Shown: positions 23,591-31,158 of the stretch, one piece after another | Layout: each line of letters begins with the position of its first letter | Position numbering within the stretch: position 1 is the stretch's first letter | Assembly: GCA_903961095.1 (NCBI GenBank) | Contig: CAJCDH010000128.1 | Span: 1 to 38,332, forward strand | DNA length: 38,332 bases | Direction: 5' to 3' | Source: an uncultured Burkholderiales bacterium | GTDB taxonomy: Bacteria; Pseudomonadota; Gammaproteobacteria; Burkholderiales; Burkholderiaceae_C | Made by a program: the position numbers and the translations under genes | Notes under the pieces: model-generated | Told to the model about the DNA's origin: nothing | The model's database searches: none | What the model saw: the letters and a program-made list of their open reading frames with translations, nothing else

Positions 23591-24544
23591 ATGCAACACT
23601 TAATCTCTGAAAACCATTTTGATTCACACATCCGCTTGAGGAAGTGGTTTTATCGAATTGCATTCTGGTTGCTTTCGATGGTTTTGCTCTTGGTTTTGGT
23701 TCGTCATTCCAACTGGGAGTTAACTTACACCCGCTTTCTAGATCTACCTGCATCTGTGAATTTCGTTTGCGTTTTAGGTTGGCTCTTGAGTTTTATTTTT
23801 CGAGCCCTTCGTTTTCGATTGGAATGGCAGTTCTTAGGCCCTGTCAATTTATGCCAAGCACTGCATGTCACCTTTCTTCACAATGCTGCCGTCGTTTTGG
23901 TCCCTTTCCGAGTAGGTGAGTTAGGGTATCCCGTCTTGGTTAGAAAATTATTTGATGTTTCTTGGCAAAAATGTATTCGAAGTTTGCTTTGGCTAAGATT
24001 TCAAGACGGCATTGTTCTCCTTGTCATCGCTTTTTTAATTTTGCCATTCTTCAGCCCTGAAGTCAGATTGCTGGTCTTGCTCTTGTGCGTTGCGCTGATG
24101 ATGTTGACCCAAAAGCATTGGTTTCGACTTTTGCGGTCAAGGCATTTCCTCATGCGTCAATTAAGAGCATTTCTCCATCAGCGGTCTAATGCCTGGGGCT
24201 GGTTTTGGTCTGCTGCCAACTGGATTTGCAAAATAAGCGTTGTTGCCATCATGCTCCAAAGTCTGACAGGGCTGCCTATCCTTCAAACTCTCAACGGTGC
24301 CTTGACTGGAGAGCTTTCAGCCATGCTACCCATCACGGGGCCAGCTGGTTTAGGAACCTACGAGGCTGCGGTGTGGTCGGGCCTTGGATTGCCTTGGACC
24401 GATATGAGAAATCTCATGGCCTGCGTCTTGTTTTCTCATTTATTTTTCCTTTTTATTTCCTTGTTAGGTGCTTTTATTTCCTTGTTACTTCATGGTTTAT
24501 GGTCGAACTCGATAAGTTCAAAAAGAGACAATGCGCATGTCTGA
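23591..24544 (+). CDS. UPF0104 / LPG-synthase-TM-like membrane protein, putative flippase
   Basis: A 317-residue protein with about eight hydrophobic segments. VPFRVGELGYPVLVRK and MLPITGPAGLGTYEAAVW match the two conserved motifs of the lysylphosphatidylglycerol-synthase transmembrane / UPF0104 family (RxGELxR...; PxPGGxGxxE). Members are often encoded beside polyprenyl-phosphate glycosyltransferases and are thought to move lipid intermediates or act as accessory membrane components. I chose the ATG at 23591 over the GTG at 23588. It is 14 nt after the PAP2 gene, and its stop overlaps the start of the next gene. A flippase for a polyprenyl-phosphate sugar is the likely role, by inference from neighbours. 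Confidence 0.75.
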   Translation: MQHLISENHFDSHIRLRKWFYRIAFWLLSMVLLLVLVRHSNWELTYTRFLDLPASVNFVCVLGWLLSFIFRALRFRLEWQFLGPVNLCQALHVTFLHNAAVVLVPFRVGELGYPVLVRKLFDVSWQKCIRSLLWLRFQDGIVLLVIAFLILPFFSPEVRLLVLLLCVALMMLTQKHWFRLLRSRHFLMRQLRAFLHQRSNAWGWFWSAANWICKISVVAIMLQSLTGLPILQTLNGALTGELSAMLPITGPAGLGTYEAAVWSGLGLPWTDMRNLMACVLFSHLFFLFISLLGAFISLLLHGLWSNSISSKRDNAHV

Positions 24545-25565
24545 TATGTCGACTGTGAAGGATGCATCAAAGGGTGCTGTGGCACACACACTTTCTGTGG
24601 TGGTGCCCATGTTCAATGAGGAAGAACTGGCAGTTGATTTGATTCAAGCGGTTCACAACGCATTGTCAAACTATGCTTTTCCTTGGGAATTGATCGTCGT
24701 CGATGATGGCAGTAGTGATGCAACTTGGGATCAACTCAGCATGGGTGCTAAGCATGTAGGGCCACATGTTCGCTTGATTCGGCTTCTCCGAAATTTTAAG
24801 CAGACTGCAGCCATGCAGGCTGGTATTGATGCGGCAAGAGGCGATGTGATTGTCACCATGGATGGAGATCTGCAAAACGATCCGCGTGATATTCCCTCAT
24901 TGGTTCACAAGTTATTGTCTGAAGACCTCGACATGGTGGCCGGCTGGCGTCAGAAGCGACAAGATGGCTTTTGGCTTCGCAAAGTACCTTCCAAAATTGC
25001 CAATCGCTTAATTCGAAATGTGAGTGGGCTTCATTTTCAAGATTTGGGTTGTAGCTTGAAGGCTTTCAGGGCATCTGTGCTTCGTCAAGTTCGCCTGTAT
25101 GGTGAGATGCACCGATTCATTCCTGCATGGCTTGCGACTGTGACTTCGCCCCAACGCATGGCAGAGGTGCCTGTCGCACATTTCCCTAGAACCAAAGGAC
25201 AGTCTAAATATGGCTTGTCTAGAACCTTTAGGGTCTTGCTTGATTTGCTTTCAATTCATTATTTTTTGCGATTTGGCTCGCGACCAGGTCACTTCTTTGG
25301 GGGCCTTGGCAGCATCGTGACGGGCATTGGACTTCTCATACTCACCTACTTGGGTATTTTGAAGTTTTTGGGCGAGTCTATTGGCAATCGACCCTTGATG
25401 TTCTTGGGATTTTTTGCGGTCGTGAGCGGTCTTCAACTGCTTACCACTGGCGTGATTGCAGAGATTTTGATGCGCACTTATTACGACGCTGGTAAGTTCA
25501 ATTCTTATCACACCTTGCATACTTCCAATCTGAATATGAATGAGGGATGGCATGCTGCCAACTGA
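24537..25565 (+). CDS. GT2 polyprenyl-phosphate glycosyltransferase (ArnC/GtrB/RgtE-like)
   Basis: A GT-A enzyme with two C-terminal membrane helices (about 230-305), the DPM1/GtrB/ArnC layout. Motifs are SVVVPMFNEEE, VVDDGSSDATW, LLRNFKQTAAMQAGIDAA, TMDGDLQNDP (metal-binding Asp) and HFPRTKGQSKYGLSR. It makes a polyprenyl-phosphate-linked monosaccharide on the cytoplasmic face. The ATG at 24537 lies 9 nt after GAG; ATG at 24531 is an alternative. Both overlap the previous gene. Together with the next gene it forms a donor-lipid plus transferase pair; in rhizobia RgtE makes the galacturonate donor for such transferases. The sugar is not determined by the sequence. Confidence 0.88.
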   Translation: MSDMSTVKDASKGAVAHTLSVVVPMFNEEELAVDLIQAVHNALSNYAFPWELIVVDDGSSDATWDQLSMGAKHVGPHVRLIRLLRNFKQTAAMQAGIDAARGDVIVTMDGDLQNDPRDIPSLVHKLLSEDLDMVAGWRQKRQDGFWLRKVPSKIANRLIRNVSGLHFQDLGCSLKAFRASVLRQVRLYGEMHRFIPAWLATVTSPQRMAEVPVAHFPRTKGQSKYGLSRTFRVLLDLLSIHYFLRFGSRPGHFFGGLGSIVTGIGLLILTYLGILKFLGESIGNRPLMFLGFFAVVSGLQLLTTGVIAEILMRTYYDAGKFNSYHTLHTSNLNMNEGWHAAN

Positions 25566-27150
25566 TTCAATTCACCCTCACCGCATGGCGTGGCTAATTG
25601 GCGCTATTGCTTTGTTGGGTTTGTTTCTTCTTGGTTTAGATCAGTCGCTTTTTTTTGATGTCGACGAAGGCGCATTCACAGAGGCAAGCCGAGAAATGTT
25701 GATCTCCCAAGATTGGGGTCACACCACCTTGAATGGTATCGATCGTTTCGACAAACCCATCGGTGTTTATTGGTTTCAAGTTATCAGTGTTTCAATTTTT
25801 GGATTGAATGAGTTTGCATTCCGTTTGCCCTCTGCCTTGTCTGGCTGGCTTGCAAGTTTGGCCTTGGCTTGGTTCTCTCAAAAAGAGTGGGGTCGTCGAG
25901 CTGCGGTCATCACAGCCATCATTTCTGCAACCAGTTTAGGGCCATGGGCCATGGCCAGAACAGCCACTGCCGATGCACTTCTGGGGCTATTTTTTGTTTT
26001 GATCTTTTTAGATCTTTGGCGCTCGCTCCACAATCAAGAAGTTTGGGCAGGGCGACGCGTTGCACTTTGGGTGGGCTTGGGATTTTTGGTGAAAGGGCCA
26101 GTTGCATTGGTTCTACCGCTGGGTACGCTCTTGGTTTATGGGCTTGTGGCGCCTTCTTACCGCACCCAAATTCGACTTCTTATAAGCGACTTCAGGTCTT
26201 GGCTCATCTTTGCTTTTGTTGCTTTGCCTTGGTACATCTATGCATATTTAAGACATGGGAAGCTATTTATTGAAGGCTTCTTGCTCAAGCACAACGTTGA
26301 ACGTTTTATGGGAAGCATGGAGGGTCACTCTGGGCACTGGGCTTATTTTCTAATTGCGTTGCCTTTGCTTTGGCTACCTTGGTCAGCTTTGTGGTTTAGA
26401 GCACTTGGAAATTTTAGATCGCACTGGCAAAACCCGTTTTTAAAATACTGTTGGATTTGGTTTCTGTTTGTATTTTGTTTTTTTACGCTAGCCAACACCA
26501 AGCTACCTCACTATTTGTTGTATGCAGGTCCTGCAATGTGTTTAATCATTGCCTACACTTCTTTGCATGCAACTCGTTTAACCTGGATACTGACTTGGCT
26601 GATTGCCATATTGGGCCTGACTATTTTGATCATGGCCCCCGCTTATTTGCAGGCGAATTCCCAATGGGTGACTGATCCCTTTTACAAAGCTTTGCTGGAA
26701 GGCTCCCCCAAAACACAAATGACGGTATGGCTTTTTGCCATACCCCTGATCATTTATGTGGCGCATGCATTTGTCACGTTGCTTCGAATGACCAAGATAG
26801 CGAATTTAAAAGTCACGCCAAGCTTTTCCTTCCTTTTGCTCGCACTTTACCAATCCATTGTGTTGTCGATGGTCACGCTGCCTTGGTGGTCGCGCACCTT
26901 GCAATCTGATGTGCACGCATTGGCGATGAAATTCAAAGGTGACACTCGCACAGTGGTTCAGTGGGGCGTTCACTTACCTTCGTTTGCCAGCTATCGTCAT
27001 CAAGAGGCAGCAAGACGCGAGCCGAAGCCAGGTGAATTGGCCTTGGTCAAAAATGTAAAGCCCTTTTGGCCCTCTGATTGGGAAATTTTGGCAAGCAGCG
27101 GACCTCTAGCAATCGTTAAGTCGCCAGAAATTGGGGGGCCTAAGCCATGA
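25552..27150 (+). CDS. ArnT/Rgt-like GT83 integral-membrane glycosyltransferase
   Basis: A 532-residue GT-C enzyme with about 12 membrane helices. FDVDEGAFTEASREML near residue 40 is the acidic catalytic loop motif of the ArnT/PMT family (usually DE-x-R/Y-E-x-A-REM), followed by FDKPIGVYWFQ. These enzymes take a sugar from a polyprenyl-phosphate carrier and attach it to lipid A or core in the periplasm: aminoarabinose for ArnT, galacturonate for RgtA-D. The start is the ATG at 25552 because GAGGG lies 5 nt upstream; a longer ATG at 25540 is less supported. It overlaps the preceding gene by 14 nt and the following PAP2 gene by 4 nt. No arnA/B/D genes are seen, so uronic acid is a likelier sugar than aminoarabinose. 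Confidence 0.87.
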   Translation: MLPTDSIHPHRMAWLIGAIALLGLFLLGLDQSLFFDVDEGAFTEASREMLISQDWGHTTLNGIDRFDKPIGVYWFQVISVSIFGLNEFAFRLPSALSGWLASLALAWFSQKEWGRRAAVITAIISATSLGPWAMARTATADALLGLFFVLIFLDLWRSLHNQEVWAGRRVALWVGLGFLVKGPVALVLPLGTLLVYGLVAPSYRTQIRLLISDFRSWLIFAFVALPWYIYAYLRHGKLFIEGFLLKHNVERFMGSMEGHSGHWAYFLIALPLLWLPWSALWFRALGNFRSHWQNPFLKYCWIWFLFVFCFFTLANTKLPHYLLYAGPAMCLIIAYTSLHATRLTWILTWLIAILGLTILIMAPAYLQANSQWVTDPFYKALLEGSPKTQMTVWLFAIPLIIYVAHAFVTLLRMTKIANLKVTPSFSFLLLALYQSIVLSMVTLPWWSRTLQSDVHALAMKFKGDTRTVVQWGVHLPSFASYRHQEAARREPKPGELALVKNVKPFWPSDWEILASSGPLAIVKSPEIGGPKP

Positions 27151-27878
27151 AAAGTCGGATCCTAAAAAAATGGCACTGCGCACCCGGTTGCCTCGTGCTG
27201 TTTGCCGTTGCAGCTATTTTGTTCAGCCTCTATCCACAAGCAGATTTGGAATTTTCAAACTTATTTTATGCGGGCCATGGCTATTTCCCAGCCAATGATT
27301 GGTGGATTGTGAAAGCGGTCTACCATGGAACGCCATGGCTTGGCCGCTTATTTTTCTTCATAGCCATAGCTGCTAGCTTGTTGGCCATCGTCAAGCCTAC
27401 AATGATTTCAAGGCGACACTGGCGTAGAGCTGCTGCTGTATTTTCAATTGTGATACTGGGCATTGGTTTGGTGGTTCATGTATTCTTAAAAGACGGTATG
27501 GGACGTCCTCGGCCGCGTGATGTTCAAATTTTTGCGGGCAGCACTGCTTATGTGCCCGTCTTCTCACCAAGTGAGTTTTGTCAAAAAAACTGTTCTTTCG
27601 TCAGTGGGCACGCAGCTGTAGGATTTGCTTTGATGTCTGTTGGTTTGTTGGGTATCCGCAGGCGGCGTCAGTTTTGGTTTTTAGTGGGTCTCACAGCCGG
27701 TGGACTGATTGGCTTGGTTCGAATCATGCAAGGTGGACATTTTTTAAGTGATGTTGTTTTTTCCTTGGTTTCAATTTGGGCGTGTCATTTGTTTGTGCGC
27801 TTCACCTGGATCAGGTTCAGGGCTTGGCAGCTTCAAAGAGCCCTTGTTCTTGTGAGTCAGAACCCTTCTTCCGTTTAG
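27147..27878 (+). CDS. PAP2-family membrane phosphatase (second copy, LpxF-like)
   Basis: A 243-residue multi-pass enzyme with K-x6-RP at 115-123 (KDGMGRPRP), SGH at 153-155, and R-x5-H-x3-D at 192-202 (RIMQGGHFLSD). The second motif lies in FCQKNCSFVSGHAAVGF, and together with GGHFLSDV this recalls bacterial lipid A 4'-phosphatases (LpxF) rather than PgpB; I infer this by eye. The start overlaps the GT83 stop (ATGA). Removing a lipid A phosphate next to a transferase that could add a sugar in its place makes functional sense. The gene closes the operon; a PhoB-like site for ppk starts 22 nt after its stop. Confidence 0.82.
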   Translation: MKSRILKKWHCAPGCLVLFAVAAILFSLYPQADLEFSNLFYAGHGYFPANDWWIVKAVYHGTPWLGRLFFFIAIAASLLAIVKPTMISRRHWRRAAAVFSIVILGIGLVVHVFLKDGMGRPRPRDVQIFAGSTAYVPVFSPSEFCQKNCSFVSGHAAVGFALMSVGLLGIRRRRQFWFLVGLTAGGLIGLVRIMQGGHFLSDVVFSLVSIWACHLFVRFTWIRFRAWQLQRALVLVSQNPSSV

Positions 27879-27899
27879 GGCAGCACCAATTTGGGCGAA

Positions 27900-27928
27900 T
27901 TATCATTAATTTGTCACAAATATGACAT
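27900..27928 (+). promoter_or_regulatory. Candidate tandem PhoB boxes upstream of ppk
   Basis: Three 7-mers at exact 11-nt spacing: TTATCAT-TAAT-TTGTCAC-AAAT-ATGACAT, matching the half-site in 5, 6 and 5 of 7 positions, with A/T-rich spacers as in the Escherichia coli consensus. The array ends 73 nt before the GTG start of ppk and 40 nt before the TTG alternative. This is the most regular array in the window. Confidence 0.6.
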
Positions 27929-28001
27929 GATGTAAGGCAAGAATGCGCATAACAGTCTTGACCCCCGTTTGAGACTCAATTTTTCAAATGGATGCCAGCA
28001 A

Positions 28002-30095
28002 GTGAATTCTTCTAACCAACACCCCCTTGGCAAAATAAGCCCAGACATCGAGTTGCTCGATCGCGATGGCAGCATCTTGGCGTTCAATGAGCGGGTCTTG
28101 GATTGGGCTAAAAGGCCAGAAGTGCCACTGCTAGAAAGACTCAGATATTTGTGCATCGTATCTTCTAATTTAGATGAGTTTTTTGAGGTTCGTGCTGACC
28201 TGCACATGTCAGCCTTTAGAAATCAAGACACCAAAGGCAGTTACAACACCCTTACTTTTGAGAAGATCTATGAAGCAGCGAGGAGCTTGGTGACCGAGCA
28301 ATACAAGCTGTACAACGATGTTTTGTTACCTAGTTTAGAGAAACAAAAAATACACATTCTTTCCCATGCGCAACGCAATATTGCCCAAAAGAAATGGGTT
28401 CAAGAATACTTTAGGCGTGAGGTTAAGCCGCTTCTGGTTCCTGTTGGCTTAGACCCTGCACACCCCTTTCCTCAAGTTGCCAACAAATCTTTGAACTTCA
28501 TTGTGCAATTGTCGGGCAAGGATGCATTTGGTCGTTCTAATGACATTGCCATTGTCAAAGTGCCTCGTGTGTTACCCAGGGTGATTCCATTGCCAAGCAA
28601 GGTGGCTGGCAGTGGTAAGGCATTTGTGCTGCTCTCGAGTGTCATTCGGGCACACTTGAATGATCTGTTCCCGGGACGCGACGTGGGGCAGTTCTCGCAG
28701 TTTAGAGTCACGCGAAATTCCGACTTATCGGTTGACGAAGAGGAAGTTAAAAATTTGCGAACTGCGCTTCGCAAGGGGCTTCAGCATCGACAATATGGTG
28801 AAGCATTGCGCCTAGAAGTTTCTGACAGTTGTTCAGATCACTTATCAGATTTTCTGCTTAAGCAATTTAGTTTGCCAACAACGGCCCTCTTTCGGGCTGC
28901 AGGGCCCGTCAATTTGGTCCGCCTGACACAACTCATTGATTTGGTAGCAGACCCAGCTTTGTTGTTTCCACCTTACCAGCCGAGCTTTCCCAAAAAGCTC
29001 ACTCAAGGAGGGTCAATTTTTGCACGCATGCAGCAAGGTGATGTTTTGATTCATCAGCCTTTTGAAAGCTTTGATGGTGTGTTGGCCTTCTTGAAAGAAG
29101 CTGTCGAAGATCCCAATGTCTTGGCCATTAAGCAAACCATTTACCGAACCGGTAGTGATCCCGCCATGATGAATTTGTTGCGCGAGGCTGTGAGGCGAGG
29201 CAAAGAAGTGACGGCGGTTGTTGAACTCAAAGCGCGCTTTGATGAAGAGGCCAACATCAACTGGGCAGAGCAGTTGGAGTCGGTTGGGGCGCAGGTGGTT
29301 TATGGCGTGGTGGGCCTGAAAACACACGCCAAAATGCTACTGGTTACACGGCGCGAGGGGCGTGTGCTTAAGCGCTACGGACACTTGTCTACTGGAAACT
29401 ACAACCCCCGTACCGCCAAGCTGTACACAGACTTAAGCTACCTGACTTGCGATGCGCGCATGACTGCAGACATGGACACTTTGTTTGTTCATCTGGCCAG
29501 TCCCAGTAGGCTGGGGCGCATGAACAAGTTGTGGGCTGCACCTTTTTTATTGCAAAAGAAAATGGTTGAGAAGATTGCATCCGTTGGGGCTGCTGCTGAA
29601 AAAGGACTGCCAGCCCGAATCGTTGCAAAAATGAACTCCCTCACCGATCCTGTTCTGATTCATGCCCTGATATTGGCTGGACAAAAGGGGGCACAAATTG
29701 ATTTGATTGTTCGAGGTGCATGCATGTTGCCTGCTGGGTTGCCAGGCAAGACTGACAATATCAGAGTGCGATCTATCATTGGTAGATTCTTAGAACACTC
29801 GCGTGTATTTTTCTTTGAAGCAGGTGAAGACCAAGACATTTATTTGTCGAGTGCAGACTGGATGTCACGAAACATGACACGGCGCATAGAACTCGCATGG
29901 CCTGTTTTGGATTTGGATCTGCGCCAAAGAATTGTGGATGAATGTTTATTGGCCTATTTACACGATACGCGCAATGCTTGGACCTTGGGAGTTGACGGAA
30001 AGTATGCGCGCGTTGATAAAAAAGGGCAGAAAAAACAAAGTGCACAGGCATTGCTCATGCAAAAATATTCGCCTAGCAACGTCAAAGCGCAGTAG
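28002..30095 (+). CDS. ppk: Polyphosphate kinase 1
   Basis: Makes polyphosphate reversibly from ATP. I choose the GTG at 28002 (697 aa): it sits just before ELLDRDGSILAFNERVLDWA, where the family begins, with GGA about 9 nt upstream. A TTG at 27969 would add 11 residues. Domain order is typical: N-terminal domain with SSNLDEFFEVR, head domain, then two phospholipase-D-like catalytic domains. His442 in LKTHAKM and His461 in RYGHLSTGNYNPRTAK correspond to the autophosphorylated and second catalytic histidines of Escherichia coli Ppk. It carries a PhoB-like array upstream and is followed after 26 nt by sixA. The opposing enzyme Ppx is encoded nearby on the other strand. Confidence 0.96.
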   Translation: MNSSNQHPLGKISPDIELLDRDGSILAFNERVLDWAKRPEVPLLERLRYLCIVSSNLDEFFEVRADLHMSAFRNQDTKGSYNTLTFEKIYEAARSLVTEQYKLYNDVLLPSLEKQKIHILSHAQRNIAQKKWVQEYFRREVKPLLVPVGLDPAHPFPQVANKSLNFIVQLSGKDAFGRSNDIAIVKVPRVLPRVIPLPSKVAGSGKAFVLLSSVIRAHLNDLFPGRDVGQFSQFRVTRNSDLSVDEEEVKNLRTALRKGLQHRQYGEALRLEVSDSCSDHLSDFLLKQFSLPTTALFRAAGPVNLVRLTQLIDLVADPALLFPPYQPSFPKKLTQGGSIFARMQQGDVLIHQPFESFDGVLAFLKEAVEDPNVLAIKQTIYRTGSDPAMMNLLREAVRRGKEVTAVVELKARFDEEANINWAEQLESVGAQVVYGVVGLKTHAKMLLVTRREGRVLKRYGHLSTGNYNPRTAKLYTDLSYLTCDARMTADMDTLFVHLASPSRLGRMNKLWAAPFLLQKKMVEKIASVGAAAEKGLPARIVAKMNSLTDPVLIHALILAGQKGAQIDLIVRGACMLPAGLPGKTDNIRVRSIIGRFLEHSRVFFFEAGEDQDIYLSSADWMSRNMTRRIELAWPVLDLDLRQRIVDECLLAYLHDTRNAWTLGVDGKYARVDKKGQKKQSAQALLMQKYSPSNVKAQ

Positions 30096-30121
30096 TTGCC
30101 ATTCAATCAACAACCGACATC

Positions 30122-30583
30122 ATGGACCTCATCTTTTGGCGACACGCTGAAGCATTTGAAGCTTTAGAGGGGCAGGATGATTTGTCGCGAACCTTGACAC
30201 CCAAGGGCGAGAAGCAAGCCTTGCGAATGAGCCAGTGGCTTGACCGTCAATTGCCTGAAGGTGTGCGTGTCATTTCCAGCCCTGCTGTTCGCTGTGAGCA
30301 AACAGTCAAACACTTAGGCCGAAAAGTGAAATACAAATCTGAGCTATTACCAGGTGGCAGCTTAGATGATTTGTTGGTCACAGCCGGTTGGCCAGACTCC
30401 AAAATGTCGGTGTTGATAGCGGGCCATCAGCCTGTATTGGGACAAGCCATTGCCTACCTGCTTGGGCTCCCTGGGGGCGATTGCTCAGTGCGCAAGGGCT
30501 CCCTTTGGTGGTTGAGAAGTCGGGTGCGAGACGGAGCAACACAAACTGTGTTGGTGAGCGTTCAAACACCCGAACTGCTCTGA
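30122..30583 (+). CDS. sixA: Phosphohistidine phosphatase SixA-like
   Basis: A 153-residue histidine-phosphatase-superfamily protein with the short SixA layout. FWRHAEAF (Arg7, His8, the phosphorylated His), SSPAVRCEQT and the second-histidine motif IAGHQPVLGQ are in place. SixA removes phosphate from phosphohistidine in phosphotransfer proteins such as PtsO/NPr. It is 26 nt after ppk on the same strand and probably cotranscribed. Its stop codon (30581-30583) directly abuts the stop codon of the convergent gene with no base between them. Confidence 0.88.
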   Translation: MDLIFWRHAEAFEALEGQDDLSRTLTPKGEKQALRMSQWLDRQLPEGVRVISSPAVRCEQTVKHLGRKVKYKSELLPGGSLDDLLVTAGWPDSKMSVLIAGHQPVLGQAIAYLLGLPGGDCSVRKGSLWWLRSRVRDGATQTVLVSVQTPELL

Positions 30584-31123
30584 CTAAGACTTGGCGGGTC
30601 TGCCTGTTTTCAAGGCTGGCACCTTGGCCAATGCAGCCAAAAAAGCTTTGTCGTTCAAAGCATTTAAAAGCATGAGGCCGGCGCGCAATATTTCGCTTTT
30701 CTTGGCACTGTGCTTGAGGCCTAAAGCCTTTTGTTTTAACCCCGCAATGGCTTGGTACTCATCTTTCGGAAAAGTAAAGCTGTCGCGAACCAATTTGGGT
30801 TTTTTCAATTTCAGATCACCAGCGGCTTGCTCCACAGGCTTGGCTTTTGGTTTGGCAGCAGGCTTTGAGGCAGGCTTTGAGGCAGGCTTGGCCGCGCTCT
30901 TGGGTGCTGATTGGGTAACTGCTTTTTGAACTGGCTTTTTGGCAGCAGGCTTGGTTGGGCTATTCTTTTTGGCTGCTGGAGAGTTGCCGGTAGCTTTTTT
31001 GGCAGCTTTGCGGACTGGTTTTTTAGCGGGTGCAGCAGGCAGTTTGGCCGGTGCTGGCACCGCGGCACTGTTGGCTGTGGCATTGTTGGTAGGTGCAGCA
31101 ACCGTAGAGGTTTCAGTTGACAT
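30584..31123 (-). CDS. Histone H1-like Lys/Ala/Pro-rich protein with conserved C-terminal domain
   Basis: A 179-residue very basic protein. Residues about 1-105 are low-complexity Ala/Lys/Pro (units such as KPASKPASKPAAKPKAK) like AlgP or histone H1-like tails that bind DNA loosely. The C-terminal about 75 residues are ordered in appearance: LVRDSFTFPKDEYQAI, KKSEILRAGLMLLNAL and KVPALKTGRPAKS, resembling a ribbon-helix-helix-like DNA-binding segment. I infer a nucleoid or DNA-associated protein. The ATG at 31123 is preferred over a TTG at 31129; neither has a good ribosome site. Gene order sixA / this / ppx is, from memory, common in Burkholderiales. Function is unknown. Confidence 0.7.
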   Translation of the reverse strand: MSTETSTVAAPTNNATANSAAVPAPAKLPAAPAKKPVRKAAKKATGNSPAAKKNSPTKPAAKKPVQKAVTQSAPKSAAKPASKPASKPAAKPKAKPVEQAAGDLKLKKPKLVRDSFTFPKDEYQAIAGLKQKALGLKHSAKKSEILRAGLMLLNALNDKAFLAALAKVPALKTGRPAKS

Positions 31124-31158
31124 GGTCAATAAAGGAGTGGGTTGAACATGAAAATAGT

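Noticed and set aside
30830-31060. Repeated Lys/Ala/Pro units as a CRISPR or DNA repeat array
   Set aside because: The repeats are short, degenerate and in frame with a basic protein; they reflect protein low complexity.
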